This document shows positions 36,801 to 49,204 of a stretch of 64,000 nt of DNA, piece after piece. A model generated the notes under the pieces. That model ran no database searches. It was not told where the DNA came from and worked only from the letters and a program-made list of their open reading frames with translations. Position 1 is the stretch's first letter. Every line of letters starts with the position of its first letter. The stretch covers positions 25,099,385 through 25,163,384 of the forward strand of contig NC_088295.1 of assembly GCF_032854445.1 (NCBI RefSeq). The letters are read 5' to 3'. Source of the stretch: Liolophura sinensis (taxonomy: Eukaryota; Mollusca; Polyplacophora; Chitonida; Chitonidae). The position numbers and the translations under genes were made by a program.

Positions 36801-37129
36801 TATGTATAGATTTTCAGCCTAAGGAAAACTGTTTAATCTTTTATTGCACTTCATGCAAGCACATGTACGGGAGCACATAAATTAGCCACATGTAAACCAT
36901 GCAGGAGTGTAGCGCGTCTAAACTATACGTCACAGTTTCGGGCTTCAATCAGAAGGTAGTTGAGTGAAAGGTAAAACTGCAATCTCGATAATAACTTGAC
37001 GGGAATGTAGACTATGCGATCTAACCACCCCAATCTTTCGGGCAGAGGAACACCGCAGCCCAACAAAGAGGGCACAAAGAGGACTTTTTTCTTGACTCGC
37101 ATATTAAGTACATGAAGAACGAGATAAAA
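33885..37129. other. Stretch without a recognised gene
   Basis: It contains a poly-C run at 34801-34815 and a family A fragment (listed). A possible very eroded SINE tail lies at 35485-35535 but is too weak to call. No supported coding region. Confidence 0.5.
36096..36221 (+). mobile_element. Family A SINE, 3' half
   Basis: ATGGTCGTGGGTTTCCCCCT begins the preserved part. GAGGTTTTCTCCCGCAACAA and GGCGTAAAACACTAATCAAA follow, then an A-rich tail. The promoter-bearing head is absent. Confidence 0.88.
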
Positions 37130-37600
37130 GTTTGAGATTCCATACTAAGTGTTAAGTGAACAATCTGTGGAGTGGACAAAGAACCTTTATGAGAGTAGAG
37201 TACCGTGATTCATTGTTCAGAGGTTGTATACAGAACAATTTGTGGAGCAGTAGAAAACAATCTGAAGTGGAAGAAAAAGGAGTTTTATGAGTACCTTAAC
37301 CCCATAAATACTTAGAGGTAATTAAGTGAACAATCTCTAGAGTGGGAGAACCTCTTGGGCGTAGAGGACCGTGACCCCCATACTCAGAGGTAATTACGTG
37401 AACAGTTTGTAGAGTAGAAGAAGATCCTCCATGGGAGTAGAGGATTGTGATCCCTCATACTCAGAGGTAATTAAGTGAAACATTTGAGGAGTGGAAGAAG
37501 AACCTCTATGGGGGTAGAGTACCGTGACCCCGATACTCAGAGGTAGTTAAATTAACAATATGTGGAGTGAAAGAAATAGCCGTGTTGAGGTAGACTACCA
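37130..37600. repeat. Minisatellite, unit about 76 bp
   Basis: Units carry CAGAGGTAATTAAGTGAACA, a (T/G)TGT(G/A)GAGTGG(A/G)AGAA word, CCT(C/T)TATG(G/A)GxGTAGAG and TACCGTGA(C/T)CCC. AGAGGT recurs at about 37219, 37314, 37386, 37463 and 37539, mostly 72-77 bp apart with one longer gap, and a further unit starts near 37143. That gives about six copies. Related but worn units with AACATTTATGAxxG and TATCGTGATG appear at about 37960-38140. Confidence 0.85.
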
Positions 37601-39486
37601 CTTTGAAAGGTCGAGCGTGCTCATTAAGCAATTGGTCATCCTGGTATCAGCGCTTCACAATCTTAGCGATTGCACTCGCCAGGCGCGCAAACGAGGGTGG
37701 CAATGCTCACTGCATGGCATGATGACGGGATGACGAGATTATGAGATTATCACGTGGAAACACTCTCCTTGAAGGAATGCAAACTGAAAATAAAAAGAAA
37801 ACGAGGTATGCCTCTGGCGAGCTCAGTGAATATGCCATATTGATGGAAGACAGGTAATATGTCGAAGCGTTATGTAAGACCACATAAATAGCATTACGAG
37901 CGCTGTCGACCGCTTTATATTGTGACATAGCCCCCTGAGAACAGCGAGCGGACGTGGAAATAATATGAGGTCAGAAAGTAAACAATTTATGGGAGACATC
38001 TTTTGCGCTGATGTGGAAAGAGAAATGGAGTAGGAGAAAAACATTTATGATAGTTCAGTATCGTGATGGGATGCTATGAGGTTATAAGGTAAGCCACCTG
38101 TGGGAAGGGACAAAAACATTTATGAGCGCCAGCTACTGTGACTGCAGCATGTAAACCATGTATTGTTCTCGATGGTATCATTCTTTTAAAGGTGAAGGAC
38201 ATACAGACACTCTCAAGGAGAATATTTGCACGTTGCCATTTTTAAGCATAACCTCTCTTGAGACGACTGAAACTTTGCAGTGAGCGATAATTAAATGTTA
38301 ACAGGCTAAAATATTTAACTGGCTATATTCTAAAATAAGAAAATTAAGAATACGGCGAGGTACATGTAACGGGAGTCGTTTCCAGTTATGGTCTTGTCGA
38401 TTTTCCATTACTTATGATGAGGACCCTTGGCAGAACACCTATAGTATTCCCTTAAGGGTAATTAATACCAACAACAAATAAGGCGGCTAAGAGCTGGAAT
38501 AGCCCGATCAGGGGAAGAGAGGAGTGTAGGTGACTGTGTATTAGATGTGATCTCTACATTGATCAGTTTCGTGTGTTGTATGTCGCACCATTATGCCACA
38601 CCAGTGGCTACTATGGTTAGAGGATATTATAACAGAGGACAACACTTGCGGCCTTTCAAGATAAGAAGGCAATTTGTCCATGAGGGAAGTTCATAACGTG
38701 TCAGTGATCAGGGCTATCAGAACAGTCTTAAGGATTCCAAGGATACCTTATTATCTGTAAGCAAAGACTGGTCTAGAGAAGCATTGGCTTCAGTCAAACC
38801 ACGGTAGCGTTATAGAGATAGCCTTCTCCGCAAAACGCCGATGATTTCCCAGTATTCTCGCTCCAAATCAGGAGTTCCGGACAAAGGAAGGCCACGGAGC
38901 ATTTACACAGCTTTACATCTAAGGGTTGCAAACGCAGTATTGTACAAAACATAAGGATTGTGCGATGAGCATGAAGCCCGCGCCATCGGCCACGGACGTC
39001 TGTGTACGGTCATTAATACCCCCTGGTTATGATAACGATATGGCTGACATTTTTCTCCACTTGAACAGATTCAGCTAACAGATTCTACTTACACACAAAG
39101 TAAAGTGTAACATACCAGAACTTGCTGGTAATGAAAGTTTTGAGGCTCTTATCAAGTTGTTGAAGTTTAAAGGTTTCTACAAGAGAAATTCAATCCTAAT
39201 GTTGATAAAGAATTAGTCAGGTCAGAAATATAGTAAACGGGTGAGGAGACGAAGGCCATTTCATGGAAAGACCAAAGCTTATGGTCACATTAAATTTATC
39301 GGTAACACAGGTATTGAACTTTAGATGGCAAGCCCCATCCCATTTTATTTTTACGAATCTTGATTCGCCAAACGATAACAATCGTGCATCTTCTGATCTA
39401 TTGATTAATTGATTTCCATTGTTGTTATACATCTTAGCTACGCAAGAAAATTTCACTTACATCTGACGCCGATGAGATTTTTGGTG
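37601..39486. other. Stretch without a recognised gene, with worn satellite echoes
   Basis: Bases 37930-38140 hold degenerate relatives of the 76-bp unit at 37130-37600, separated from the main array by about 330 bp of other sequence. The rest is unique DNA without supported coding capacity. Confidence 0.5.
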
Positions 39487-39685
39487 AAGTGAAACCACAC
39501 AGAACCCGGGGGAACCACAGCACCTCGCCAGGTACCTGACAAATCTCCTGAATATAAATAACGGCCAAAACGGCTAACGCTGGTTTCGAACCTGCAACCC
39601 GATTGGTCAAGGATCAGTGGATTTCCGGCAGTTACCTTTCATCCGCGAGGAGAGCCAGGTTGCCTTACTATTGGGTTACGGTACT
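39487..39685 (-). mobile_element. Family C tRNA-derived SINE, eroded
   Basis: On plus the order is AACCCGGGGGAACCACAGCA, then CAGGTACCTGACAAATCTCC, then GGTTTCGAACCTGCAACCCG. The last is a reverse-complement B box (GGTTCGAAACC on minus). The same order appears in the copy at 49205-49545. The A-box end, about 39650-39680, is poorly kept. Confidence 0.6.
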
Positions 39686-39924
39686 TTGTCTTATAGTTTA
39701 CAGTTAGAGCAGGTCCTGTAAATAACCACAGGGCATTTTAAATAGCAAAATAGTGGCCCTAAATTTGGGCTCATGAATCAATTAGGCCATTTCTGACAAT
39801 ATATCTGTCCATTTCAGTTAACAAATATCTCTCTGGCTCAGATAAATAAAGTACTGGTACTTTACCATATGAGCACCGTGGCAATGCAATGAGGCGCATT
39901 GTCGATTCCAGCCTAAACTGTTTT

Positions 39925-40062
39925 CGTTTCGGTTTGAGTAAAGTGGTTTGCCAGGAACCTTGTGATCAACGGCGATATACTCTGCTTTCTTCCATTCCTA
40001 AACCCGACCGCTGCCATATAAATGAAAAATCCCTGAGCATGGCGTTAACTACCCAAATCAAT
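39925..40062 (+). mobile_element. Family B SINE, eroded 3' part
   Basis: CGGCGATATACTCTGCTTTC, then TTCCATTCCTAAACCCGACC, CATATAAATGAAAAATCCCT and GCATGGCGTTAACTACCCAA parallel the copy at 33696-33884. The head is not preserved well enough to call promoter boxes. Confidence 0.6.
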
Positions 40063-40683
40063 CATATCTTTGCGAATCTTTTACTTTCCTAAAGTTTATG
40101 GAAACAGAAGTTTTTAACAAATAAATAAATATGAAAAATGAAAAAAAAAAACCTTATCTTCCAAAGCCAAAGTCTCCAACGAAGTTTCTAGGATTTTTTT
40201 TTAAAAGTAGGCCTAGGTGTCTTATTTGTCTTATTTCCTCAGCAGCAGGGATCTGCTCTATATGTGTGAAGTTCCCAAAAGGTTGCAAGTATTGGTATTA
40301 AATATCCCCAAACGAAGAGCATACCTTAATAATGCATGGGATATATAATATACTTACTCATTTATCTTTACTATAGAGATGAGAGTTGTGCCTCATTAAT
40401 TTGTTTAACAGATGTTTATTGTCCCCTCCCCCCCCCCCCCCCACCCCGATTCTCGGGTAACTTTGGAGTTGGTTCAATGACGGAAGTGGGCTGTCGTTGA
40501 TTGTTCCAGCGGTAAATCTGCCCTGGGGAACAGCCTCCCATTTCAGTACGCAAAGGAAATAGATTATGTATAAAACACTGTTGTCAGTGTAACCATCATA
40601 AAAAACTGACCACGTGTACGTTATTCCACAAATAACAATGACAGAAATGAAAAATTTCAATCCTAAGGGGAAATGGAGCATCT

Positions 40684-40945
40684 GTGGTCGAGGCGCTTAG
40701 CTCGCAGCACCGCGCAATAACCCAGGAGCCTCCCACCAATGCAGTCGCTGTGAGTTCAAGTTCAGTTCATGCTGGCTTCCTCTCCGGGGATACGTGGGTA
40801 GGCGTTCAGCAACCTGCGGATGGTTGTGGGTATCCCCCGGGCCTTGCCCGGTTCCCTCCCATACATCATAACTCTTGCCATCGTTGTATAAGTGAAACAT
40901 TCTTGAGTAGGCCTAAAACACCAATCAAATATTTTAAATAAACAT
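40684..40945 (+). mobile_element. Family A SINE, full length
   Basis: It has a diverged A-box region, B-box GAGTTCAAGTTCAG (about 40752), body GCTGGCTTCCTCTCCGGGGA and CAACCTGCGGATGGTTGTGG, and 3' end AGTGAAACATTCTTGAGTAG, then CCTAAAACACCAATCAAATA with an A-rich tail. The first 25 bases differ from the other copies (GTGGTCGAGGCGCTTAGCTC). No target duplication is clear. Confidence 0.92.
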
Positions 40946-42849
40946 AATATAAATAAACAATTTATAAAAAATATAAATACACCAAACATGATGTACCTCT
41001 AGTATATAGTAATTTTAACCGTAGTAGAAACCCGAGTGTCCGGAGTAAACCATAGACCCTTATTAACAAATTTTCCTACATGACATGCATCGCATTGGTT
41101 TAGGCCATGTTTATTCCAGCGAACTTCAAGCAAGACCAGACGAGAGCGCCTTCGACTTCGCCTTATTACCAAAGTGATTGGAACATTGAAGGCTGGATAA
41201 AATTCTTTAAGAAAAATAGTGTGGGAATATTACATATACGTATAGTTTTAAAAATAGCTAATCTAACTCCAATCACTTCACCCAAAATCGCTCAACTAGA
41301 CGAAACGTCAAGATGGCGTAAGTTGGTAAACTGGTAGAAAAAAGTGGCACAAAACTGCATTTATGCTAATTAAGAGTGTCCTAGTACTTAAAACTATAAA
41401 AATGTTCTAACAAAAGATTACAGGATGCATGGATAGCAACGACGAGAATGTTATATAGTTGGCAAATGGTCACACGTAACCCAGTGAAATCTAAGTAAAC
41501 ATGCATAAAATCGACAGTAACCCAAAAAGGAAAAAAAAAACAAAAACGAATGACCCTCGAGACTTGCCTTGAAATCGTGCCTGCCAGCTAATAAATACCC
41601 AGTATAACAAGGCGTTACATTCTCCATTACTATCCGCGGTGTCCACCTTGAATTGTAGAACGAATCGGATAAATGCTAGTTAAACGTTTCTTGTTAGCCA
41701 TTCTTTAATAAGACGGCAGGTCACGTCGTCTTTTTTTTCCATCAAGCATCTTATCACTGACGGATTTAGACGAAGAGGCCGTCTTAAAGCCAATAACCCT
41801 TGGCCTGCTCATCATTAAGTGTATAAAAACCTGAAATGAGCATTAAATCCGGAAACGTATTGCTCCATGTACACATCCTGTTTCAACCAAAGGTCGAGAA
41901 GTATCTTTAAACTATAACGATAAAGAGGTTTACGAGCTCACAGGGCGGATGTTGTGGACAGGTGCCCAAATAAGGGTGCAATAAAAACAAAATTAGCGTT
42001 GCTCTAGAGTCTCTTATCCAGTGGACACGTTTTCCTCACTGTTTTTGTACGTAGTGACATACTTTTGTCCCAGCGCCAAGCTGACTTTGCAACCAAGCTC
42101 GGTCATTTCTCTATATTAACCCAGGCAAACCTTTCACTAGATTCTAGAAATTCGCAGAGTTTATTACTGTACGCATCTTTCATTCCTGTTACAAGAGATA
42201 TAGGCTTCGATATCAGCCACTAACAAAGCCCCATTTGAAGTTAAGGGCTATGTAGAAAAAAATTCTGCGCAATAAATGTCCCAAGGCGAAGCACTTGAAT
42301 GTAGATACGTTCCGCTAGATTTCCCAATGTACGCATTGCGCTAAGTTACGACATCAACAAAACGAAAAGGAATACTGGAGAACGACCTGAACTAATCTGT
42401 TAAATTGCCAAAGCTAATGAATGACATGAGAAAGGATAGATAAGATCACGCCAAGGTGCTTAAACTGCCATATAAAACTGAACACTACGCAGCGTCAGTA
42501 GAATATTACTTTCCTTGACTCACAAACACACTGGATTATTCCAACAAGAGAATCAGAATGTAAGAGACATGGGTTCCCAAGGTGTGTAACAAAATGTGTC
42601 CAATTTAGCGAGGATTAGAATTAGGATGGCGTAGATAAGGGTTAAGAACTAAGAAATGAGTACGAGTCATCAGTTCTGATGAGAAAGTTCAGTGAAATTA
42701 GGTAGTCCAAAGCAAAGACAGCACTGGGATAGGTGAGTTTAATAAAAAAGAATAACGGCTTTTATTTCTCTATCACAAACGCACTATAAAGCCAAACTAT
42801 GACCCAATGCCACATGAATAACACACTGATGTGGCTATACCTCTATCGC
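40946..42849. other. Stretch without a recognised gene
   Basis: Unique AT-rich sequence with no supported gene, SINE or array. A poly-C run at 40426-40443 lies a little to its left. Confidence 0.55.
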
Positions 42850-43235
42850 CTCACAGACAAGCTGTTATAGAACATACAGTACAAACAGATCATCACTCGT
42901 GATTTCTTAACGGACGATACTGACTCCATTGGCATGTCTACCTTTGCAGGTTCGCAGATAAGCTGTAATAGCATATACTGTACAAACAGATTATCACTCG
43001 TAATTTCTTGATGGACGCTACTGAAACTTGTGGCATGGCTACCTTTACATGTTCGCAGATAAGCCGTTATATAAAACAACAAAACAAACAGATTATCATT
43101 TGACGGACTACTGAAACTCGATGGACACTACTGAGACTCACACAGTTCATACAAATAAGCAGTTATAGAATATACCGTACACACAGATTATCACTGGTAA
43201 TCTCTTGACGAAAGCTACTGAAGCCTCTGGCATAA
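42850..43235. repeat. Minisatellite, unit about 101 bp, about four copies
   Basis: CAGA(C/T)AAGC(T/C)GTTATA-type words recur near 42854, 42955, 43056 and 43151. Each is followed by TACxGTACAAACAGATTATC, ACTCGT(A/G)ATTTCTTGA and GGCAT(G)GCTACCTTT. The third unit has lost internal sequence. Confidence 0.88.
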
Positions 43236-44029
43236 CATGACATTTTAGCATTTTGTCAACATACGGGGAATAGGCAAAATACAACTGGTGAGCTCGGTGT
43301 CATCATATTGTGACTCGTGGAAATCACCAAACACTGACAAGATGCAAGAGGTGCATTCTTATGGAGGAAAAGCTTCCGTGGAACCGAAGGTGAAGGAAAC
43401 CACTGTTTGAGGATATTCGCACAAGAACACTTTTGTGCAACGGGAGGTTAAGTAAACAAATGCCCTATCAGAAATATCTCAACATTGCTATAAGGTGTAG
43501 AGTATGTTCTTTTGTACCTATTTATTTGGGCATTTCTGGATGAATTTTTCTTGGCCAGGTTTATGGGTGAAGGAGTGCATATATATTTTTTTGCAAAATA
43601 CCAATGGATGGAACCCAAGGCGAAGGAACATGTCAACAGTACGAAGACAGACCTGTATGATCAAAAATGACGTATTTTAAATGCTTGAGCACGAAGCCCT
43701 ATTGCCCGGGGCCGTTTCTGATCTGACGGTCTGATCCGCTATCTAGAGGTTGCATTGTGTACCAACGGCAGAGACGTTAAGCACTTGATTACCCAATCTA
43801 TCGTAAACAACGGCGACTTACATTTTACTTCTTTAAATGGCTTGATGGTTGACACGTGCTTGACACCGATAGCCCATTAAACTAGGAATGGTGAGTCTCT
43901 TGCGATTTCATTCTAAGGTCTTTTAAAAAAACTGGAGACAAGCTGGCGACTTCCGGACTCAACGTCGGAGTCACGACTTGGGAATATTTTATCCGGAGAC
44001 TTGGGTGAGTGGGTACGTAACACCGTTAT
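43236..44029. other. Stretch without a recognised gene
   Basis: Unique sequence between the 101-bp minisatellite and the next repeat cluster. No coding region supported. Confidence 0.5.
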
Positions 44030-44720
44030 ATCCGCTGGCATTTCGTGTAATATTCGTAAGGTTGCTGATATACGTGGGCCACCAGGGATGCTGACAAAAA
44101 AACAATGTAGGAAGAAAACAAAAGTAGCATGACCTATCGCCTGAAGTCGTTGGCTATTTCGCAGTCTCACATGACAGGGCACATAACCCCGGAACGTGCA
44201 CTGGTGTTTCATGTATTATTCCTGAGGTTGCCGAGATATCTGGGCATGCAGGGATGCTGACAAAAATAAAATATTGATTATTGGTATCTTATCCATCAGT
44301 TTAGGTAACATCGGATCACAAATTCACTCTTCATGTAGGCCCATCATCCCTCAATTTGGACTACACTTCAGTGAAATATGAATTGACTGTTCATGTAACA
44401 TTGCAACATGAACTGATTCTCAGTTTTGGGCTATTAATGAGAGGTAACATCGCAACATCAACAGGTCTGGAATATGGCTTTGTCCATCTCCTACAACAAT
44501 ACAGGCATATTATCCCGCAATTTGTGGTGACGAGTACGCAACATAGCAAAATCCACTGGTTCTAGCATCGGTTTGGGCTAAAAAGCCCAAAAGCTGTAAC
44601 ATCTTAACACCAATTCAATCTTCATGTAAGCCTACAACCCTTCAATATGGGTTGCTCTTATCAGTGAAATACTAACTGATTGTTCATGTAAAATAGCAAC
44701 ATTAAGTGACTCATGACGTA
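44030..44720. repeat. Cluster of two different direct repeats
   Basis: Repeat 1 has copies at about 44037-44104 and 44205-44269, sharing TTTC(G/A)TGTA(A/T)TATTC, GGTTGC(T/C)GA and AGGGATGCTGACAAAAA. Repeat 2, about 120 bp, has copies at about 44305-44423 and 44597-44717. They share TTCATGTA(G/A)GCC, CAGTGAAATA, TGTTCATGTAA and GCAACAT. Both sets are diverged. Confidence 0.75.
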
Positions 44721-46119
44721 TTATCCCGAACGAGTAAATGAATATAGAATGCTGTCAGAACAATTTCTGCTTGGTTTGTTATCCTTATATCTGGGTCCCT
44801 CGATACTTTACATAATTTGTTGATCAACTGAGCGCTAGGCATTTAACTGTATCAAGATAAACTGTAATGCGAAACCGCAAACAAAAGGAAAATGGCAACC
44901 ATCTACCAGTTTCCTCAAGCGGTCAAGGTAGATCTACAATCAAATCAACATGAAACAAAGCGTGCGGATATCTGCATATACCTGCAACCAAATGGGTTGA
45001 TTCTAACAGATTCAATGCTGTTCCGACATTTATTTGTAATCATTACAATCAGAAACAGGTGTGCAAAATCCCGCAATAACGGCAAACATACTCAGAGGAT
45101 TTATAACAATCACAAGATATGGAATGCACAGGCCATCTCAAGCATCAACTGTATATCAGGGTGAACTTGTGTTAAAGAAGAAGCTATTCCATCAATAAAG
45201 ACAAACAGTGTATAAGCAACTGTACAAAGGCCATTAGATTTTAACAGGAACACACCGCCAAATCTAACCTTACAACCTCAACAATGGAAAGAGTCATACA
45301 GGCAAATACATCACCAAGGTCTTTGTTAAAATACATTACATGACTTCCAATCTTCAATCTTCTGATGCTCTACTAGACCCAGGTGTATAAAAATCATTTT
45401 CATGCAAGAAAAAACGGACGACAAATATTTCTGAGGAAAAAATACAAAAAAAAGGCTTTCATCTTTTGAATTTCGTTTCTTGGATGCTTTTATAAAAATC
45501 CGACAAACAGAGGCCTTAAACAATAACCTTTCCTTCAGAAGCAGATGACATCCATAATTCAACATGTCTGGTCACATTCTTCATTTATTCCCAGGCAACA
45601 CTTTTTAAATGAATGTTAAGAAAGAAACGGGAGATAAAAATAGGAATCCTAGTGACCATCTGACAGTTATCCCTTAAGTTATCTTTAAAGCATATCTGAT
45701 GACATAGATGAAATCATCTTAAGGTCAAATCAGAAAGTTACTTATAAAATATGCATTACTTGTATAAACTGCTTTTATCTAGACTTTACTTTAGTTCTTA
45801 AATGAATTATGTCTAGGACCTCAAACCAAAAACACATACAGCAATAGTTACATGCTTATCTTAAGACATTTAAGACATTAAAAACACTTAAATAATAACA
45901 CGGGCTTCCCTCAATCCATAACAAGTGTTTTGGCTTATACATGTACCTCTTGTGTTTCTACAGATGCATATAAATGTACAACAATAAAGCAGAGCATTTA
46001 GAGTATGTACACAGATCTAGAAGATGAACAAGGCCATATTCAACACACATTTAATATCCTCTCTGACGGAAGCATGTCCCCCTCATACTGGACGGAATGT
46101 AGACTGTGGGGATGACATA
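44721..46119 (-). other. 3' flank and probable 3' untranslated region of B9D1
   Basis: No recognised gene. The part next to the B9D1 stop codon should be 3' untranslated. Minus-strand AATAAA words occur at about 45584-45589 and 45029-45034. Frames such as 44892-45164 (plus) and 45326-45565 (minus) are not supported. Confidence 0.45.
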
Positions 46120-46274
46120 CTAACTGCTGGGTGCAGCTACCGGCACACCCACTGTGTCAGGCAAAGAGGTGTTAGAAATGTCTGCTGGGAGGACATCATA
46201 ACCCAGTTTCTTCATGTCCTTGGTCACAACGTTGAAGGACACAATAACATGCCCCTGAGATCGAACCCGAGTCA
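46120..46274 (-). CDS. B9D1: B9D1, last coding exon with stop codon
   Basis: This terminal exon has two bases, 50 codons and TAG. It opens with [20 protein letters not shown] and continues with [11 protein letters not shown], matching the C-terminal end of the B9 domain (family pattern [20 protein letters not shown]). The last 20 or so residues are a proline-, serine- and valine-rich tail ending in AAPSS, a part that varies between species. The acceptor is TTTTATTGCAG. An upstream ATG in the same frame (at 46300-46302) lies in the intron and is not a start. Total visible protein is about 127 residues against roughly 204 in vertebrates, in keeping with a missing N-terminus. Possible minus-strand AATAAA signals lie at about 45584-45589 and 45029-45034, so the 3' untranslated region may reach about 0.5-1.1 kb; I cannot choose between them. 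Confidence 0.95.
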
Positions 46275-48878
46275 CTGCAATAAAACAAGACCAGAATTTC
46301 ATGTGTATGTGATACAGTATTCAAAATTTGTTTGGTAAATCTCGCTGTTTGTGTTGCCTCTTTGTCACATGTCTGCGAGGCTTTTCACTCAGCTGGTACA
46401 TGTACATGTATATGTGTTACTAACTCTGTTAGAAAATGCCAAACCTTATCCTGATAATTTGAAATTATTATTTAGACTTACATGTTTACAAAAGTGAGTT
46501 CCTATTTACAGATTTATTATATACATTGTAAATGTTTACTGCACTCAAAACACATAATCAATAAAATGACATACAAAACAAAGGATCTAACAGGTGCTAC
46601 AAAAACGTTATTAAAGCAGAGTGAAATACAAACAAATTTATTTGTGGGTAGTTTCCACCACAAGCAGCCTACCAGTCAGAGATATTACTAATAAATGCAG
46701 ACAACAAGAGGCTGAACCTTGCTCTTCACCGTCATTAGTAATAAACTTCAGAGCTTCAGATATATCTTACATTTCTGATATCAGAACTACTTTATCCATG
46801 TGTACATGGCGAAAAGTCAGCTTATCTCTAACCAGGTTAAGGACCACTTTGAGTATACACTGATATAGTTTCCCTATTATACTGTACTAACAAGGAAATG
46901 GGATTTAGCTAATGAGCTGACTACTCGTTAGAGCCTTGCATACATCAGTCAGTGACAAGCCTGTTAGTTAAGGATGGCTGCCCAGTGTCCTCACATAAAA
47001 CAATTACTCACTAAAATTGCCTCGGGTTGCAAACCTAATTTGTTAGAGTGTTGTCATGACCTGAAATACTGATTATAATGCAAAACAAATGACATCTGGA
47101 TTGACCGAAATAAATTAATGCAGCATAACCATCAATGTGGAAACTGTAATTTTGTCCATCAAAATTAATATCCTGTTGGGTTTCACAGCCCATTGTTTCT
47201 GTTACCTGGATTTATCAGCTACAACCAGGCAAGCCCAGAGAAAAGTAAACCAAAACAATTAAAATGTGTTCAGTGCAAATTACAACACTCTAACCAATGG
47301 TATTTGATAATGACTCAATTAATGTTGAGGAGAAACAGACTTAAACATGAGCCAAAGCTGATGAGATATAGCAGAAGGATTTGCAAAACTCAATTTTCTG
47401 CTGATGCCTCACATGCACAAATGAGGAAATTTAACTGCAATAAAGACCATTTGCTAAATGGTGATGTTAACCTCTCTGAATTAAAATGACGAAAATTTTC
47501 CCATCAGGTAAAATAACATGATGTACAAATAGACCGACAGCTTCTTGACAACAGCTTCTTGACAATAAAGTCCTTTATTTAAAAAAAAAAAAAATTAGCA
47601 AAGTAAACAAAATCATCAGCTCATAAACAGCAAGGCTCTTAAATACATAACTCATTTCTACACATTACACACTATAAAATTTCATGCATACAGCAACAAC
47701 TAGAAAAATATCCATGACTGACGATGGAGAAAATACATGTAAATTTGTGACCTTCAAGTCTTTCAGACATAGTCCTTCAGGAATGGTGAAATATGCCAAA
47801 CTCATAGTGGTCAGCTGCATGACCAGAATATGGACAAAACTTCACATACAACCTAAGACCACAAGCTGCATACATACAGACTGTGATTTCCTTCATTCTC
47901 TTCACTTGTCAAAGTCAGTGGAATAAAGCCTTAGAATTTGTTAACAAGAATGGGAAAACATGAACATGGTGCGGGCTGACACCTCATCATTTATAACTAT
48001 TGATCGCTGATAAGGCATGCTAAGCACAGCCAGACAGTTATATATGGACTGCGGTCTCTCATATTTCCAATGTCACTGATACTTCTTTCAGCAAACTTTG
48101 TAATAGAATAGAACCCAGACAAGGGGAGCCAGAAAACCGTTATTGGGCTTCCGCTGGTGAGAAGTCACAAGTGGTGTCTAATATAAGTTAAAGGAAATGT
48201 CCCTTCGATAATTTGCTGTCATCCATTTCAAGAGTTCTTCAGGCTTGTAATAAGCTGAGTACAAGACCATGATTGACAATTCAGCCAACAGCTGGCACCA
48301 GAGGAATTGCCATCAAGACATACATTGAGATATACAAGTCTTGTTACAGACACATTGCCACTTCATGAATATTTCATTTCCAGCAAAGAAATGCTTAATA
48401 GAAGTTTTTTCTCTTTAGAAACTGCTTCTCTTTGAGAAGTTTAGACATTAACAAAATGAATGAGCCAAAATGTTTCAACATGATAAACATATTTGAAAGA
48501 CTTGATGATTAAATTAAGCAAACATAATTTACAATCATAACACTCATGTCTATTATAAAATATAATAATATAAATCATATATTCTTAACCATAAACTTGC
48601 ACACTCATAGTTAAAGCCTGTACCTAGAGTTAATCACTCATCCCATTTTAGTTGCATCATGAAATATAATTATATACTCAGCATCAATATACTAACTACA
48701 TTAAATGCAAGTTTACTTACCCTGCAGAAATGACAAGCACAACTGTCAAAGTAGTATCTTTTGTTCAAAAACTCTGGTTAAAATACCACAGAAAACAAAA
48801 GGATACTTTCGTCATGAAGATTTGTAATATTTACAATTAAATCATCACCATTCTTTATCAATGCATCATCATTCTCAC
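46275..48878 (-). other. B9D1: B9D1 intron of 2604 bp
   Basis: This is the intron between the penultimate and last coding exons, with donor GTGAGA and acceptor ATTGCAG. It contains a poly-A run near 47580 and AT-rich unique sequence. I see no SINE, no tandem array and no supported coding region in it. Confidence 0.85.
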
Positions 48879-49009
48879 CTTCTCTGCCTTCGCCCTGAGA
48901 CACAACCCTTGGGTCCACATACTCTGGTCTACGTCCTAAAATCCAGCTGGTGAACTTCTGCAGCAGGGAGGAGGATTCTGGTACAAACATGGGCAGGCGG
49001 CGCTTATGA
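48879..49009 (-). CDS. B9D1: B9D1, penultimate coding exon
   Basis: This exon has 131 bp: one base, 43 codons, one base. It reads [19 protein letters not shown], then [20 protein letters not shown], then EGRE. It is nearly collinear with the conserved part of animal B9D1 (MFVPES, LQKFTSW, GRRPEY, QGEGRE). The acceptor is TTTGTTTCAG and the donor GTGAGA. The leading T completes the Arg started by exon 61977-62073, and the trailing G completes the Val started here and finished by exon 46120-46274, so all three exons agree in phase. The frame stays open for some codons past the donor, but that part is intron: it departs from the family sequence exactly at GTGAGA. No stop or frameshift is seen, so the gene appears functional. 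Confidence 0.95.
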
Positions 49010-49204
49010 CTGAAACAAACATGTAAACTAGACTTGTACATAGGTAAAAAAGCCCTTTAATTTATGTTCCCTTTAAACCAACAAATAACAAATAAATAAG
49101 ATATCAGCATTATTAAAGTGAAAAAGAAAGAACAGAATAATGAGGATTTTGGGAATCTGGCATTTTCATTTTTAAACCAATGTAAACTGTTTTACATTGC
49201 TTGC

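Noticed and set aside
46024-46338. Plus-strand frame of 104 codons
   Set aside because: It is the antisense shadow of the last B9D1 exon.
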